The notes under the pieces: generated by a model | The model's input: only the letters and a program-made list of their open reading frames with translations | Database searches by the model: none | What the model was told of the DNA's origin: nothing | Shown: in pieces, positions 6,560-13,740 of the stretch | How positions within the stretch are numbered: the first letter of the stretch is position 1 | Layout of the letters: each line of letters begins with the position of its first letter | Assembly: GCA_009925965.1 (NCBI GenBank) | Contig: RFPW01000040.1 | Location: 1 to 13,740 of the forward strand | DNA length: 13,740 nt | Direction: 5' to 3' | DNA from: Betaproteobacteria bacterium | GTDB lineage: Bacteria > Pseudomonadota > Gammaproteobacteria > Burkholderiales > Burkholderiaceae_E | Position numbers and translations under genes: made by a program

Positions 6560-7494
6560 TTGAGGACCACCCGCGGATCGACCACCTTGTACAGCAGATC
6601 GGTGAGCAGGTTGATTGCCATGGTCAGGACTGCCAGATAGACGGTCACAGCCTCGATCACGGGGTAGTCGCTTCGATTGACGGCGGTGTAGACCTCGCGA
6701 CCCAGCCCGGGGATTGAGAAGAACACTTCAATCAGAAACGAGCCGATAAACACGCTAGGCAAATGGGTCGCCACATTCGTGAGAATTGGAATCATCGCGT
6801 TACGCAACACATGCACGAAGAGAATGCGTGACTCGCCGACCCCCTTGGCCCGGGCGGTACGCACATAGTCCTGATTGATCTCGTCAAGAAAAAAACTGCG
6901 ATAGAGCCGGGTGTAAGGCCCAAGGCTGACCGCGACCGCCAGGAACACCGGCAACGGCGCGAACTTGATCAGATTGGTCGTGAGGCTCGAGGACCATCCC
7001 TGGACCGGGAACCAGCCCAACTGAAATGCAAACACATACTGGCCAAGAATCACGTACACCAGAAAACTGATGGACATGGCGATCGTGCACACGATCATGA
7101 CGGCACGATCGGTTAATGAGCCCCGCACATACGCGACGGCCATCCCGGCCACGATGCCAAACACCACTTCGAGCAGCAAAATCGGGATCATCACCGTCAG
7201 CGTGGCCGGCAGCCGGGACTTGAAAATTTCCAGCACGGGCTCGCGCGTGGCCCAACTGCTGCCCCAATCGAAGGTCACGACTTTGGTGACGAACATCCAG
7301 AGCTGAACCGGAACCGGTTCGTTCAAACCCAATTCAGTGCGAATCGATTCGATCTGCTCGGGCGTCGCCTGAAGTCCACCGAGAATTTCGGCCGGGTCGC
7401 CCCCGAAATACTTGAACAAGAAAAAAACCAGCAAAACGACCCCGATCAGGGTCGGAATCATTTGCAGGATTCGGCGCAGAAAATAAGTCAGCAT
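6556..7494 (-). CDS. Peptide-type ABC transporter permease, DppB/OppB family
   Basis: First gene of the leftward importer operon. 312 aa with the OppB/DppB layout: MLTYFLRRILQMIPTLIGVV forms the first helix. A periplasmic stretch follows (ATPEQIESIRTELGLNEPVP, 43-62), then five further helices. The coupling loop with the EAA motif is DYVRTARAKGVGESRILFVHVLRN (209-232), and SIPGLGREVYTAVNRSDYPV and LLYKVVDPRV are the conserved end motifs. The start is ATG 7494, with only a weak GGA ahead of it. That start codon lies in one arm of a perfect inverted repeat (7493-7513), so translation may be sensitive to RNA folding. It is divergent from the solute-binding protein gene at 7572. Confidence 0.97.
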   Translation of the reverse strand: MLTYFLRRILQMIPTLIGVVLLVFFLFKYFGGDPAEILGGLQATPEQIESIRTELGLNEPVPVQLWMFVTKVVTFDWGSSWATREPVLEIFKSRLPATLTVMIPILLLEVVFGIVAGMAVAYVRGSLTDRAVMIVCTIAMSISFLVYVILGQYVFAFQLGWFPVQGWSSSLTTNLIKFAPLPVFLAVAVSLGPYTRLYRSFFLDEINQDYVRTARAKGVGESRILFVHVLRNAMIPILTNVATHLPSVFIGSFLIEVFFSIPGLGREVYTAVNRSDYPVIEAVTVYLAVLTMAINLLTDLLYKVVDPRVVLK

Positions 7495-7513
7495 TTCGGG
7501 TCCAGACCGAAAT
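7493..7513. repeat. 7-bp perfect inverted repeat over the leftward start codon in the divergent control region
   Basis: ATTTCGG (7493-7499) and CCGAAAT (7507-7513) are separated by seven bases. In the leftward mRNA the stem would pair the first two bases of the permease AUG and place the GGA in the loop. In DNA the repeat touches the likely -35 box of the rightward promoter. It could be a regulator-binding dyad or an RNA hairpin. Confidence 0.5.
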
Positions 7514-7541
7514 TGACCATCACTTCGGGGTCGGGCATGAT
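7513..7541 (+). promoter_or_regulatory. Probable sigma70-type promoter for the rightward solute-binding protein / opp transcript
   Basis: TTGACC (7513-7518; five of six) and CATGAT (7536-7541; four of six) are 17 bp apart. Transcription would start near 7548, about 24 bases before the GTG start at 7572. No second clear promoter is visible before oppA or oppB. Confidence 0.5.
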
Positions 7542-7571
7542 CAAACGCATGCGAGAAAAATCATCCAGATC

Positions 7572-9413
7572 GTGAGAAAACACATTAATAAATCAAGGGC
7601 TTTGATCCGCGTAAGGCTTGCCCTGTTTGCCCTAGTTTACGCGGCACTGACCGGGACGCTCGTCCAAGCAGCCACCCCTGCCACCGGAAACAACGAGAAA
7701 GTCCTGCGCTATGCCTTTCCGATCGCTGAAACGGGTTTTGACCCCGCCCAGCTAAGCGACCTGTACTCCCGCGTGCTCACGGCCAATATTTTCGATTCGC
7801 TCTACACCTACGATTATCTGGCAAGGCCCGCAAAAATCAAGCCGAACCTGGCTCAGGACATGCCCGAGGTTTCTGAAGACTTCAGGACGTTCACGATTCG
7901 ACTCCGACCGGGCATTCATTTTTCGGACGATCCGGCATTTGGGGGCAAAAAGCGGGAATTGACCGCGGAAGACGTTGTCTACACCTACAAACGGATTTTT
8001 GACCCGAAAAACAAAAGCCCGTCCTTTGCCGGCGTCAAGGAGGAAAAGATTCTCGGGCTCGATGCCTTGCGCAGCCAGGCCCAGGCGGGCGGCAAGTTTG
8101 ATTACAACACTGAGGTTGCCGGGATCCGCGCGCTCGACCGCTACACGGTGCAATTTCGAGTCGGTGAGGCGCGCCCCCGGTTCGTCTCGAACCTTCTCGC
8201 CGACCCCGGGATTTTCGGAATCGTCGCGCGCGAGGTGGTCGAGGCCTACGGCGATCGCATCATGGAGCACCCCGTCGGCACGGGTGCATTTCAACTCGGA
8301 GAGTGGCGTCGCTCATCCAAAATCAGTCTGGTGCGCAACCCGAACTTTCGGGAGCAGTTGTACGAGGCTGAGCCGCCGGCCGACGATCCTGTCGCCCAAG
8401 CCATTGCCTCTGAACTCAAAGGCCGACGGCTACCCATGCTCGACCGTGTCGAGGTCTCGATTGTTGAAGAAGAGCAACCCCGTTGGCTGGCTTTTCTGAA
8501 CAAGGAACATGACCTCATCGAGCGCCTGCCCAACAGCTTTGTGAACCAGGCGATCCCGCGTAACCAACTGGCTCCAAACCTGAAGAAAGCCGGGATCCAG
8601 ATGGTTCGCGTGCCATCCTCCGACGTGACCTTTATGTACTTCGCAATGGAGCACCCAGTCGTGGGCGGCTACACCCCCGATAAGGTGGCGCTGCGTCGTG
8701 CGATCGGGCTTGCATACAACTCGGCCGAGGAAGTCCGGCTGCCGCGGCGTGGTCAGGCGATCGTCGCGCACGGGCCCGTGATGCCCCTGACAATCGGCTA
8801 CGACCCGCAGATGCGCTCCGAAATGGGCCAGTTTGATCGGGCCCGGGCGATTGCGTTGCTCGATCTCTTTGGTTACACCGACAAGAATGGGGATGGTTGG
8901 CGCGACCAACCCGACGGCAAGCCACTAATTCTAGAATTCTCAACGATCCCGGGTGGCGCTCAAAAGGAGCTCGATGAGATCTTCAAGAAAAACATGGACG
9001 CGATCCAGATCAAGCTGGACTTCAAGCAAGGCAAGTGGCCCGAGCATCTGAAGGCGTCCCGGGCCGGAAAACTCATGATGTGGGGCTTGGGTTTGAGCGC
9101 TTCTGGCACTGACGGAGCCAGTGTGCTGGCCTTGGGCTATTCCGAATCGAAGGGTCAGCAAAACCATGCCCGATTTGACAACAAGCGCTACGACGAACTG
9201 TACCGCCAGATCAGCGCCATGCCAGACGGCGCAGAGCGTCTGGCACTAACCCGCGAAGCCGTCAAAATCCTAGTGGCCTACATGCCCTACAAGTTCAGAA
9301 CACACCGCATCCTGACCGACCTCAGCCACCCCTGGGTTCATGGGTATCAGCGCCATCCATTCATGCGCGACTTCTGGAAGTTCGTCGATGTCGAGCCGCG
9401 TGTTCAGCCCTAA
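7572..9413 (+). CDS. ABC transporter solute-binding protein, family 5 (peptide type)
   Basis: Periplasmic receptor that delivers a ligand to a peptide-type importer. 613 aa. The N-terminus is basic (MRKHINKSRALIRVR), with a hydrophobic core and a likely signal-peptidase I cut at VQA/ATP (33/34). Family 5 marks: LRPGIHFSDDPAFGGKKRELTAEDVVYTYK around 111-140, HPVGTGAFQLGEWRR (233-247), and DKNGDGWRD (437-445), a metal-loop-like turn common in this family. I cannot name the ligand. The subfamily resembles binding proteins that accompany permeases like the divergent pair at 5522-7494, so it is probably their partner even though it lies on the opposite strand. The start is GTG with no strong Shine-Dalgarno. 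TTG at 7602 is an alternative that shortens the basic leader; no upstream in-frame ATG exists. It ends 15 bases before the oppA ATG. Confidence 0.95.
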   Translation: MRKHINKSRALIRVRLALFALVYAALTGTLVQAATPATGNNEKVLRYAFPIAETGFDPAQLSDLYSRVLTANIFDSLYTYDYLARPAKIKPNLAQDMPEVSEDFRTFTIRLRPGIHFSDDPAFGGKKRELTAEDVVYTYKRIFDPKNKSPSFAGVKEEKILGLDALRSQAQAGGKFDYNTEVAGIRALDRYTVQFRVGEARPRFVSNLLADPGIFGIVAREVVEAYGDRIMEHPVGTGAFQLGEWRRSSKISLVRNPNFREQLYEAEPPADDPVAQAIASELKGRRLPMLDRVEVSIVEEEQPRWLAFLNKEHDLIERLPNSFVNQAIPRNQLAPNLKKAGIQMVRVPSSDVTFMYFAMEHPVVGGYTPDKVALRRAIGLAYNSAEEVRLPRRGQAIVAHGPVMPLTIGYDPQMRSEMGQFDRARAIALLDLFGYTDKNGDGWRDQPDGKPLILEFSTIPGGAQKELDEIFKKNMDAIQIKLDFKQGKWPEHLKASRAGKLMMWGLGLSASGTDGASVLALGYSESKGQQNHARFDNKRYDELYRQISAMPDGAERLALTREAVKILVAYMPYKFRTHRILTDLSHPWVHGYQRHPFMRDFWKFVDVEPRVQP

Positions 9414-9428
9414 CGCCAAAGTGTGTCT

Positions 9429-11099
9429 ATGAAAAACCTGCTCGGCGCCACCACGCCGCCACTGTCCGTTGGGTGTGTGTCCGCTGCGTGTGTGTCCGTG
9501 AGGGTCACCATGCTCTTTCTCGTGATGACCCTGTTTGGGCTTGCTCCAAGCTTGGCTGCGGTGGTTCCAGCGGGCGTGACACTGCATTCAACTCAGACGA
9601 TCATCCGCAACAATGGCTCGGAACCGGAGTCTCTGGACCCTGCACTGATCGAATCGGTGGGCGCTGCCAACATCGTGCGCGATCTGTTCGAGCCGCTGAC
9701 CGCCAATGACTCGCGTGGCAAGATCGTCCCCGGCGTGGCCGAGCGCTGGTCGCAGTCGGACGCGTTGACCTGGGTCTTCAAATTGCGCCCGAACGCCAAG
9801 TGGTCGAACGGCGATGCCGTGACCGCCCAAGATTTCGTGTTTGGCATTCGGCGCTTGCTGGACCCAAAAACCGCGTCCAAGTACGCCCACACCTTTGGCG
9901 ATTTTTTCGCCAACGGCAAGGATGTGGCCAACGGCAAAAAGCCTCTGAGCGAACTGGGCATCAAGGCGATTGACAAGCTCACGCTGGAAATCCGGACCGA
10001 AACGCCGGTTGCGTTTCTCCCCGGGTTGCTCGCTAACCCCAATCTGGCCCCGATCCATTCGAAAGCACTCGAGACGCACGGCAAAGACTGGACCAAACCC
10101 GGCAACCTGGTCAGCAATGGAGCCTTCGTGCTCAAGCAGTGGCAGGTCAATAGCAAGGTGATCCTCGAGAAGAACCCCCAGTACTGGGACGCGCCGCAGG
10201 TGCAACTCACCCAGGTCACCTACTTGCCGGTCGAGGACGGGAATGCGGACGTCAAACTGTTCGAGACCGGCGAGAACGACTGGGTTTACCAGTTGCCCCC
10301 TGGGTCGTTTGAGAAGACCTTGCAAAAGTATCCGGCAGAGACGCGAAATGCGCCGATGCTTGGGCTGCGCTATTACTCGTTTCAGACTCAGAGCCCGTTT
10401 TTTCGGGATGTTCGCGTGCGCAAGGCCCTCTCTATGGTGATCGACCGCGATTTACTCGCGCAACGCGTCACCGCCGACGGTCAGGCCCCCGCCTACGGAC
10501 TCTTCGTGAAAGGCCTCGATAGCGCAGAAGTGACCACCTACGACTGGGCCCAGTGGCCCATGGCGAAACGCGTCGCCGAAGCCAAACTCCTATTGCAAGA
10601 AGCTGGGGTGAAACCCGGCGCTAAATTCACCTTCATTTACAACACCAGCGACTATCACAAGAAAATGGCCATTTTCGCGGCCTCCGAGTGGAAGACCAAG
10701 CTGGGGCTTCAAGTCGAACTCGAGGCGATGGAATTCAAGGTTCTCCTCAAGCGACGCCATGACGGTAATTTCGAGATGGCGCGCAATGGCTGGATCGCGG
10801 ACTACAACGACGCGACCACTTTTCTAGCCCTGGTGAAATGTGATTCAGATCAGAACAATAATTTTAACTGTAACCGCGAAGCGGAAGCGTTGATCCAGCA
10901 GGGCTCGCAGCAGACCGATCCTGCGAAGCGCAGCGCCCTGTTCACGAAGGCGACGGATCTGGTAATGGCCGACTATCCGATCATTCCATTGCTTCAGTAC
11001 TCGCTACCGCGGCTGGTGAAATCCTATGTCGGTGGTTACTCCACCGAGAACGTCATGGATCGTTTTCGCAGCAAAGATCTTTATATTATAAAGCATTGA
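9429..11099 (+). CDS. oppA: Oligopeptide-binding protein OppA
   Basis: Periplasmic oligopeptide receptor for OppBCDF. 556 aa from ATG 9429. It follows E. coli OppA closely: the mature start AVVPAGVTL (E. coli ADVPAGVTL), RNNGSEPESLDP, DLFEPL, KWSNGDAVTAQDFVF, LGIKAIDKLTLE, PGNLVSNGAF, YNTSDYHKKMAI, and the ending YIIKH. WIADYND keeps the Asp (458 from this start) that binds the peptide's free amino end (Asp419 in E. coli OppA). Cys471 and Cys481 (CDSDQNNNFNC) could form a local disulfide. The start is uncertain. ATG 9429 and GTG 9423 have no good Shine-Dalgarno. ATG 9510 has GAGG six bases ahead but leaves a signal peptide without a basic N-region. GTG 9498 would give MRVTMLFLV. Signal cleavage at SLA/AVVPAG suits all of them. 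Fifteen bases follow the previous stop, so the two binding proteins share a transcript. Confidence 0.96.
   Translation: MKNLLGATTPPLSVGCVSAACVSVRVTMLFLVMTLFGLAPSLAAVVPAGVTLHSTQTIIRNNGSEPESLDPALIESVGAANIVRDLFEPLTANDSRGKIVPGVAERWSQSDALTWVFKLRPNAKWSNGDAVTAQDFVFGIRRLLDPKTASKYAHTFGDFFANGKDVANGKKPLSELGIKAIDKLTLEIRTETPVAFLPGLLANPNLAPIHSKALETHGKDWTKPGNLVSNGAFVLKQWQVNSKVILEKNPQYWDAPQVQLTQVTYLPVEDGNADVKLFETGENDWVYQLPPGSFEKTLQKYPAETRNAPMLGLRYYSFQTQSPFFRDVRVRKALSMVIDRDLLAQRVTADGQAPAYGLFVKGLDSAEVTTYDWAQWPMAKRVAEAKLLLQEAGVKPGAKFTFIYNTSDYHKKMAIFAASEWKTKLGLQVELEAMEFKVLLKRRHDGNFEMARNGWIADYNDATTFLALVKCDSDQNNNFNCNREAEALIQQGSQQTDPAKRSALFTKATDLVMADYPIIPLLQYSLPRLVKSYVGGYSTENVMDRFRSKDLYIIKH
9463..9498 (+). repeat. 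15-bp tandem repeat in the 5' end of oppA
   Basis: The unit TGTCCG-TT-G-G-GTGTG (9463-9477) is repeated at 9478-9492 with two differences, and a third copy begins (TGTCCG, 9493-9498). The period is five codons and encodes SVGCV/SAACV/SV in the oppA frame. It lies between the first possible starts (9423, 9429) and the later ones (9498, 9510), so it is either in the signal-peptide region or in the leader. Confidence 0.7.
11079..11093. repeat. AT-only-core palindrome at the 3' end of oppA
   Basis: CTTTATA (11079-11085) and TATAAAG (11087-11093) are perfect inverted arms around one T, four bases before the oppA stop codon's first base. The codons here encode the conserved LYIIKH ending, but include ATA and are far more AT-rich than the rest of the gene. 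Confidence 0.5.
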
Positions 11100-11117
11100 A
11101 TGCACGGCACTTCGGAT

Positions 11118-11141
11118 TCAGCGCAGACGATTAATCGCTGA
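11118..11141 (+). other. Intercistronic hairpin between oppA and oppB
   Basis: TCAGCG (11118-11123) pairs with CGCTGA (11136-11141) around a 12-nt loop. An overlapping 10-bp palindrome, CGATTAATCG (11128-11137), offers an alternative fold. It sits in the 63-nt gap. By analogy with opp operons in which the binding protein is made in excess, it could help uncouple oppA from the membrane genes; this is inference. Confidence 0.35.
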
Positions 11142-11162
11142 GAGCCCCAGGTCACCGACACC

Positions 11163-12083
11163 ATGCTGGCCTATACCCTGCGCCGCCTGTTGGCGATCGT
11201 CCCGACCTTGCTCGTGGTGATTGGCGTCGTCTACCTGTTGCTGTTCTCTGCGCCGGGTGGGCCGTTCGATGGGGAGAAGGCGGTGTCCGCCGCCGTCCTG
11301 GCGAATCTGCAGGCGAAGTACCGCCTTGACCTGCCGGTCTGGCAGCAATACCTGAACTATCTGGGCAACCTGTTACACGGTGATCTCGGCGCCTCATTTC
11401 GTTATGCCGACTGGTCAGTGAACGATCTGGTGGCGGACGCGTTGCCGATCTCCCTCACGATTGGCGGAACCGCCATTGCGCTTTCACTGATCCTTGGTGT
11501 GATCTTGGGGAGCCTCGCGGCCCTCAGACAGAATTCCTGGATTGATGTGAGCGTGATGCTGCTGGGCAATCTGGGAAGCGTCTTTCCGTCCTTTGTGATC
11601 GGGCCCGTATTGGTCCTGATTTTTTCCCTCTGGCTGCGCTGGTTGCCCTCGGGTGGCTGGAATGATTTTGAGCTCCGCTTTATGCTCTTGCCGATCGCGC
11701 TGCTGACCTTCATCAACGTGGCCACAATCGGGCGGGTCATGCGCGGCAGCCTCGTCGAGGTGCTGCATAGCAACTTCATCCGAACGGCGCGCGCAAAAGG
11801 CTTGTCGCTGCGCCTGATCGTGTTGCGTCACGCCCTCAAGCCCGCGCTCTTGCCCGTGGTCTCGGTCGTCGGGCCCCTGACCATTTCATCCATCACGGCG
11901 GCCTTAGTCACCGAAACCGTGTTTTCGCTGCCCGGTATTGGGCGCCTGGTCGTCAATGGCGCCGCGAATCGGGACTACACCCTGATCCTTGGCCTGGTGG
12001 TGCTGATCACGCTGGTGGTGGTGAGCCTCAACCTGATCGTCGATTTGCTCTACGCCGTATTGGATCCGCGGATCCGTTATTGA
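11163..12083 (+). CDS. oppB: Oligopeptide transporter permease OppB
   Basis: Inner-membrane subunit of the Opp importer. 306 aa, the same length as E. coli OppB, with near-identical blocks: GGPFDGEKAV (32-41), SVNDLVADALPIS (85-97), the coupling loop VEVLHSNFIRTARAKGLSLRLIVLRHALKPALLP (198-231), SLPGIGRLVVNGAANRDYTL (255-274) and the ending LLYAVLDPRIRY. The first helix is LAIVPTLLVVIGVVYLLLFS (10-29). ATG 11163 matches the E. coli start (MLxxxLRR). The ribosome site is weak (AGG 12 nt away), which fits lower output than oppA. The gene lies 63 nt after oppA; its TGA shares one base with the oppC ATG. Confidence 0.98.
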   Translation: MLAYTLRRLLAIVPTLLVVIGVVYLLLFSAPGGPFDGEKAVSAAVLANLQAKYRLDLPVWQQYLNYLGNLLHGDLGASFRYADWSVNDLVADALPISLTIGGTAIALSLILGVILGSLAALRQNSWIDVSVMLLGNLGSVFPSFVIGPVLVLIFSLWLRWLPSGGWNDFELRFMLLPIALLTFINVATIGRVMRGSLVEVLHSNFIRTARAKGLSLRLIVLRHALKPALLPVVSVVGPLTISSITAALVTETVFSLPGIGRLVVNGAANRDYTLILGLVVLITLVVVSLNLIVDLLYAVLDPRIRY

Positions 12084-12973
12084 TGGCTACCCGACCAACC
12101 CAACCCCTAAGCACTGGCCCTTCGGCGCCGCGCAGCCCCTGGCGCGATGCACGTGAGCGGTTTGCCCGAAATCGGGCGGCCACGGTCAGCGCTCTACTGT
12201 TGATATTGATCACCCTTGTCTGCATCGTCGGACCCTGGTTGTTGCCCCATGCATTCGACAGCACGGATTGGAACTCGATGGCCCTCGCGCCGGGATTGGC
12301 GAATAGTCATTGGTGGGGGACCGACGAATCCGGGCGCGATCTCCTGGTGCGCTGCCTGATGGGCGGTCGAATCTCCTTGATGGTGGGCATTCTGGCAACT
12401 CTCAGTTCGGTCGCACTCGGCACCGTTTGGGGTGCAACGGCGGGGTTTCTGGGTGGCTTTGCAGACCAGTGGATGATGCGGGTTGTCGACGTGCTTTATG
12501 CCGTCCCTTACCTGCTGATCGCGATTCTTCTGGTAACGGTGTTGGGCCGGGATTTTTATCTGGTTGTTCTGGCCATTACGGCGTTTTCGTGGATGGACAT
12601 GGCGCGCCTCGTGCGTGGCCAGGCGCTTTCACTCAAACGGATGGACTACGTCGAAGCCGCGCGCGCAATCGGCGTGTCGCAAGCGCGGATTATCGCCACC
12701 CACATTGTTCCAAACCTGCTGGGTTTGGTGGTTATCTACACCACCGTGACCGTCCCCGCGGTCATTTTGACCGAGTCAGTCCTGTCGTTTCTCGGCTTGG
12801 GTATTCAAGAACCCATGACCAGTTGGGGGGTGCTGATCCAGGAGGGCGCCCAGACGATGGAAGTGGCGCCCTGGTTGTTGCTGTTCCCGGCGGCCATGCT
12901 GTCGACCACACTCTATTGCTTTAATTTTCTGGGTGATGGTCTGCGCGATGCGCTTGATCCGAAAGACCGCTGA
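12083..12973 (+). CDS. oppC: Oligopeptide transporter permease OppC
   Basis: Second Opp membrane subunit, 296 aa (E. coli OppC 302). A cytoplasmic N-terminus, SPWRDARERFARNRAATVSALL, leads into helix 1 (about 33-54), followed by HWWGTDESGRDLLVRCLMGGRISLMVG, the family's entry to the five-helix core. The coupling loop is DYVEAARAIGVSQARIIATHIVPN (188-211), and the ending is LGDGLRDALDPKDR. The ATG at 12083 overlaps the oppB stop as TGATG; a TTG at 12080 would add one residue and is less likely. The stop likewise overlaps the oppD ATG as TGATG, so oppB, oppC and oppD are translationally coupled. Confidence 0.97.
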   Translation: MATRPTQPLSTGPSAPRSPWRDARERFARNRAATVSALLLILITLVCIVGPWLLPHAFDSTDWNSMALAPGLANSHWWGTDESGRDLLVRCLMGGRISLMVGILATLSSVALGTVWGATAGFLGGFADQWMMRVVDVLYAVPYLLIAILLVTVLGRDFYLVVLAITAFSWMDMARLVRGQALSLKRMDYVEAARAIGVSQARIIATHIVPNLLGLVVIYTTVTVPAVILTESVLSFLGLGIQEPMTSWGVLIQEGAQTMEVAPWLLLFPAAMLSTTLYCFNFLGDGLRDALDPKDR

Positions 12974-13740
12974 TGGTTGATCCCAAGCCCCCGGCCATGC
13001 TCGAGGTCAAGCACCTGGGTGTGCATTTCGAGACGCCCGATGGACGTCTGGATGCCGTGCGTGATTTGTCATTTTCCTTAGCGAAAGGACAGACGTTTGG
13101 GATCGTGGGCGAGAGTGGTTCGGGTAAAAGCCAGAGCATGCTCGCAATCCTCGGGCTACTGGCCGCCAGCGGCCACGCGACGGGCCAAGCGCACTTCGAA
13201 GGGCGCGATCTGCTGCGCCTCGCACCACACGATCTGAACCGGATCCGTGGCAACCGGATTGCCATGATCTTTCAGGATCCAATGACCTCGCTGAACCCAT
13301 ATCTGACGATCGAGCGGCAGATGACCGAGGTCCTTGAAGTTCAGAAGAATGCGACACCAAGGGCGGCCCGTGCGCGCGCGCAGAAAATGCTTGAGGCGGT
13401 TCAAATCGCCGACCCGGTGCGTTGCCTGAAAGGCTATCCGCATGAGTTCTCAGGCGGCATGCGTCAACGCATCATGATCGCGATGGCCTTGCTGTGTGAG
13501 CCCGACCTGCTGATTGCGGACGAACCCACAACCGCCCTGGATGTGACCGTTCAAGCCCAGATCGTCGGATTACTGCGCCGACTGCAACGCGATTTTGGGA
13601 CTGGCATCCTCATGATCACCCACGATCTGGGATTGGTTGCCGGCCTGTGCGACGACGTCATGGTGATGTACGGGGGCCGGATCATGGAGCAGGCAAGGGC
13701 ACAGACCCTCTTTGACGGCCCGAGCCACCCCTATACGCTC
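12973..13740 (+). CDS. oppD: Oligopeptide transporter ATPase OppD, C-terminus cut by window edge
   Basis: First of the two ATPases expected for Opp; acts at the cytoplasmic face. 256 residues are present of about 330. Walker A GESGSGKS (46-53), Q-loop MIFQDPMTSLNP (98-109), signature FSGGMRQR (159-166; Met in place of the commoner Gln, as is usual for OppD), Walker B LLIADEP (179-185), D-loop ALD (188-190), switch His217 (ITHDL). The visible sequence ends at SHPYTL, the start of the oligopeptide-family C-terminal extension. The missing part should include the Cys-rich iron-sulfur tail seen in OppD/DppD proteins, but this cannot be seen. An oppF is expected to follow outside the window. Confidence 0.97.
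   Translation, partial: MVDPKPPAMLEVKHLGVHFETPDGRLDAVRDLSFSLAKGQTFGIVGESGSGKSQSMLAILGLLAASGHATGQAHFEGRDLLRLAPHDLNRIRGNRIAMIFQDPMTSLNPYLTIERQMTEVLEVQKNATPRAARARAQKMLEAVQIADPVRCLKGYPHEFSGGMRQRIMIAMALLCEPDLLIADEPTTALDVTVQAQIVGLLRRLQRDFGTGILMITHDLGLVAGLCDDVMVMYGGRIMEQARAQTLFDGPSHPYTL

Noticed and set aside
7549..7574. Eight-codon frame (ATG to TGA) overlapping the GTG start of the 613-aa binding protein, considered as a leader peptide
   Set aside because: Too short and without a ribosome site; probably chance.
9588..10325. 245-aa minus-strand open frame inside oppA
   Set aside because: Antisense shadow; oppA homology in the opposite direction is continuous.
12310..12924. 204-aa plus-strand open frame in another frame of oppC
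   Set aside because: Gly/Arg/Ser-rich frame shadow; the oppC frame carries all family motifs.

Overview
The window reads as ordinary chromosome from a GC-rich proteobacterium, most probably a betaproteobacterium (Burkholderiales-like). The grounds are the ahcY-tlyA-metF cluster led by an S-adenosylhomocysteine (SAH) riboswitch, the proteobacterial insertion in AhcY, and GC-rich third codon positions. I see no rRNA, tRNA, CRISPR array, insertion sequence or phage gene. Both ends cut genes: metF on the left and oppD on the right.

Left third (1-3222, minus strand): a methyl-cycle operon. A sigma70-like promoter near 3216-3244 places the start of the transcript almost exactly on an SAH riboswitch (3210-3096). 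A long structured leader follows, then ahcY (SAH hydrolase, TTG start), tlyA (2'-O-ribose rRNA methyltransferase of the TlyA family) and metF (methylene-THF reductase, cut at base 1). AhcY removes SAH, the product of every SAM-dependent methylation. MetF supplies methyl-THF to turn homocysteine back into methionine. TlyA is itself a SAM user. An 11-bp hairpin directly below the aptamer uses the same bases as the aptamer's pseudoknot and is followed by a U-rich stretch, which suggests a SAH-activated terminator switch.

Middle (3279-7494, minus strand): a peptide-type ABC importer operon transcribed right to left: a DppB/OppB-type permease (312 aa), an OppC/DppC-type permease with a long first periplasmic loop (345 aa) and a fused double ATPase (619 aa). 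A strong palindrome and a small coiled-coil ORF of unknown function lie downstream.

Right half (7572-13740, plus strand): a divergent transcript begins with a family-5 solute-binding protein (613 aa). By position and subfamily resemblance it probably serves the leftward permease. Nine bases after it starts a clear oligopeptide system, oppA-oppB-oppC-oppD (oppD truncated by the window). The two systems face away from each other across a 77-bp gap that holds a perfect 7-bp inverted repeat over the leftward start codon and next to a likely rightward promoter.

The window is mostly well-understood housekeeping and transport. I do not see a clearly new biological system. The items most worth a second look are the riboswitch expression platform, the tlyA gene placed under SAH control, a 15-bp tandem repeat in the 5' end of oppA, and the divergent control region.
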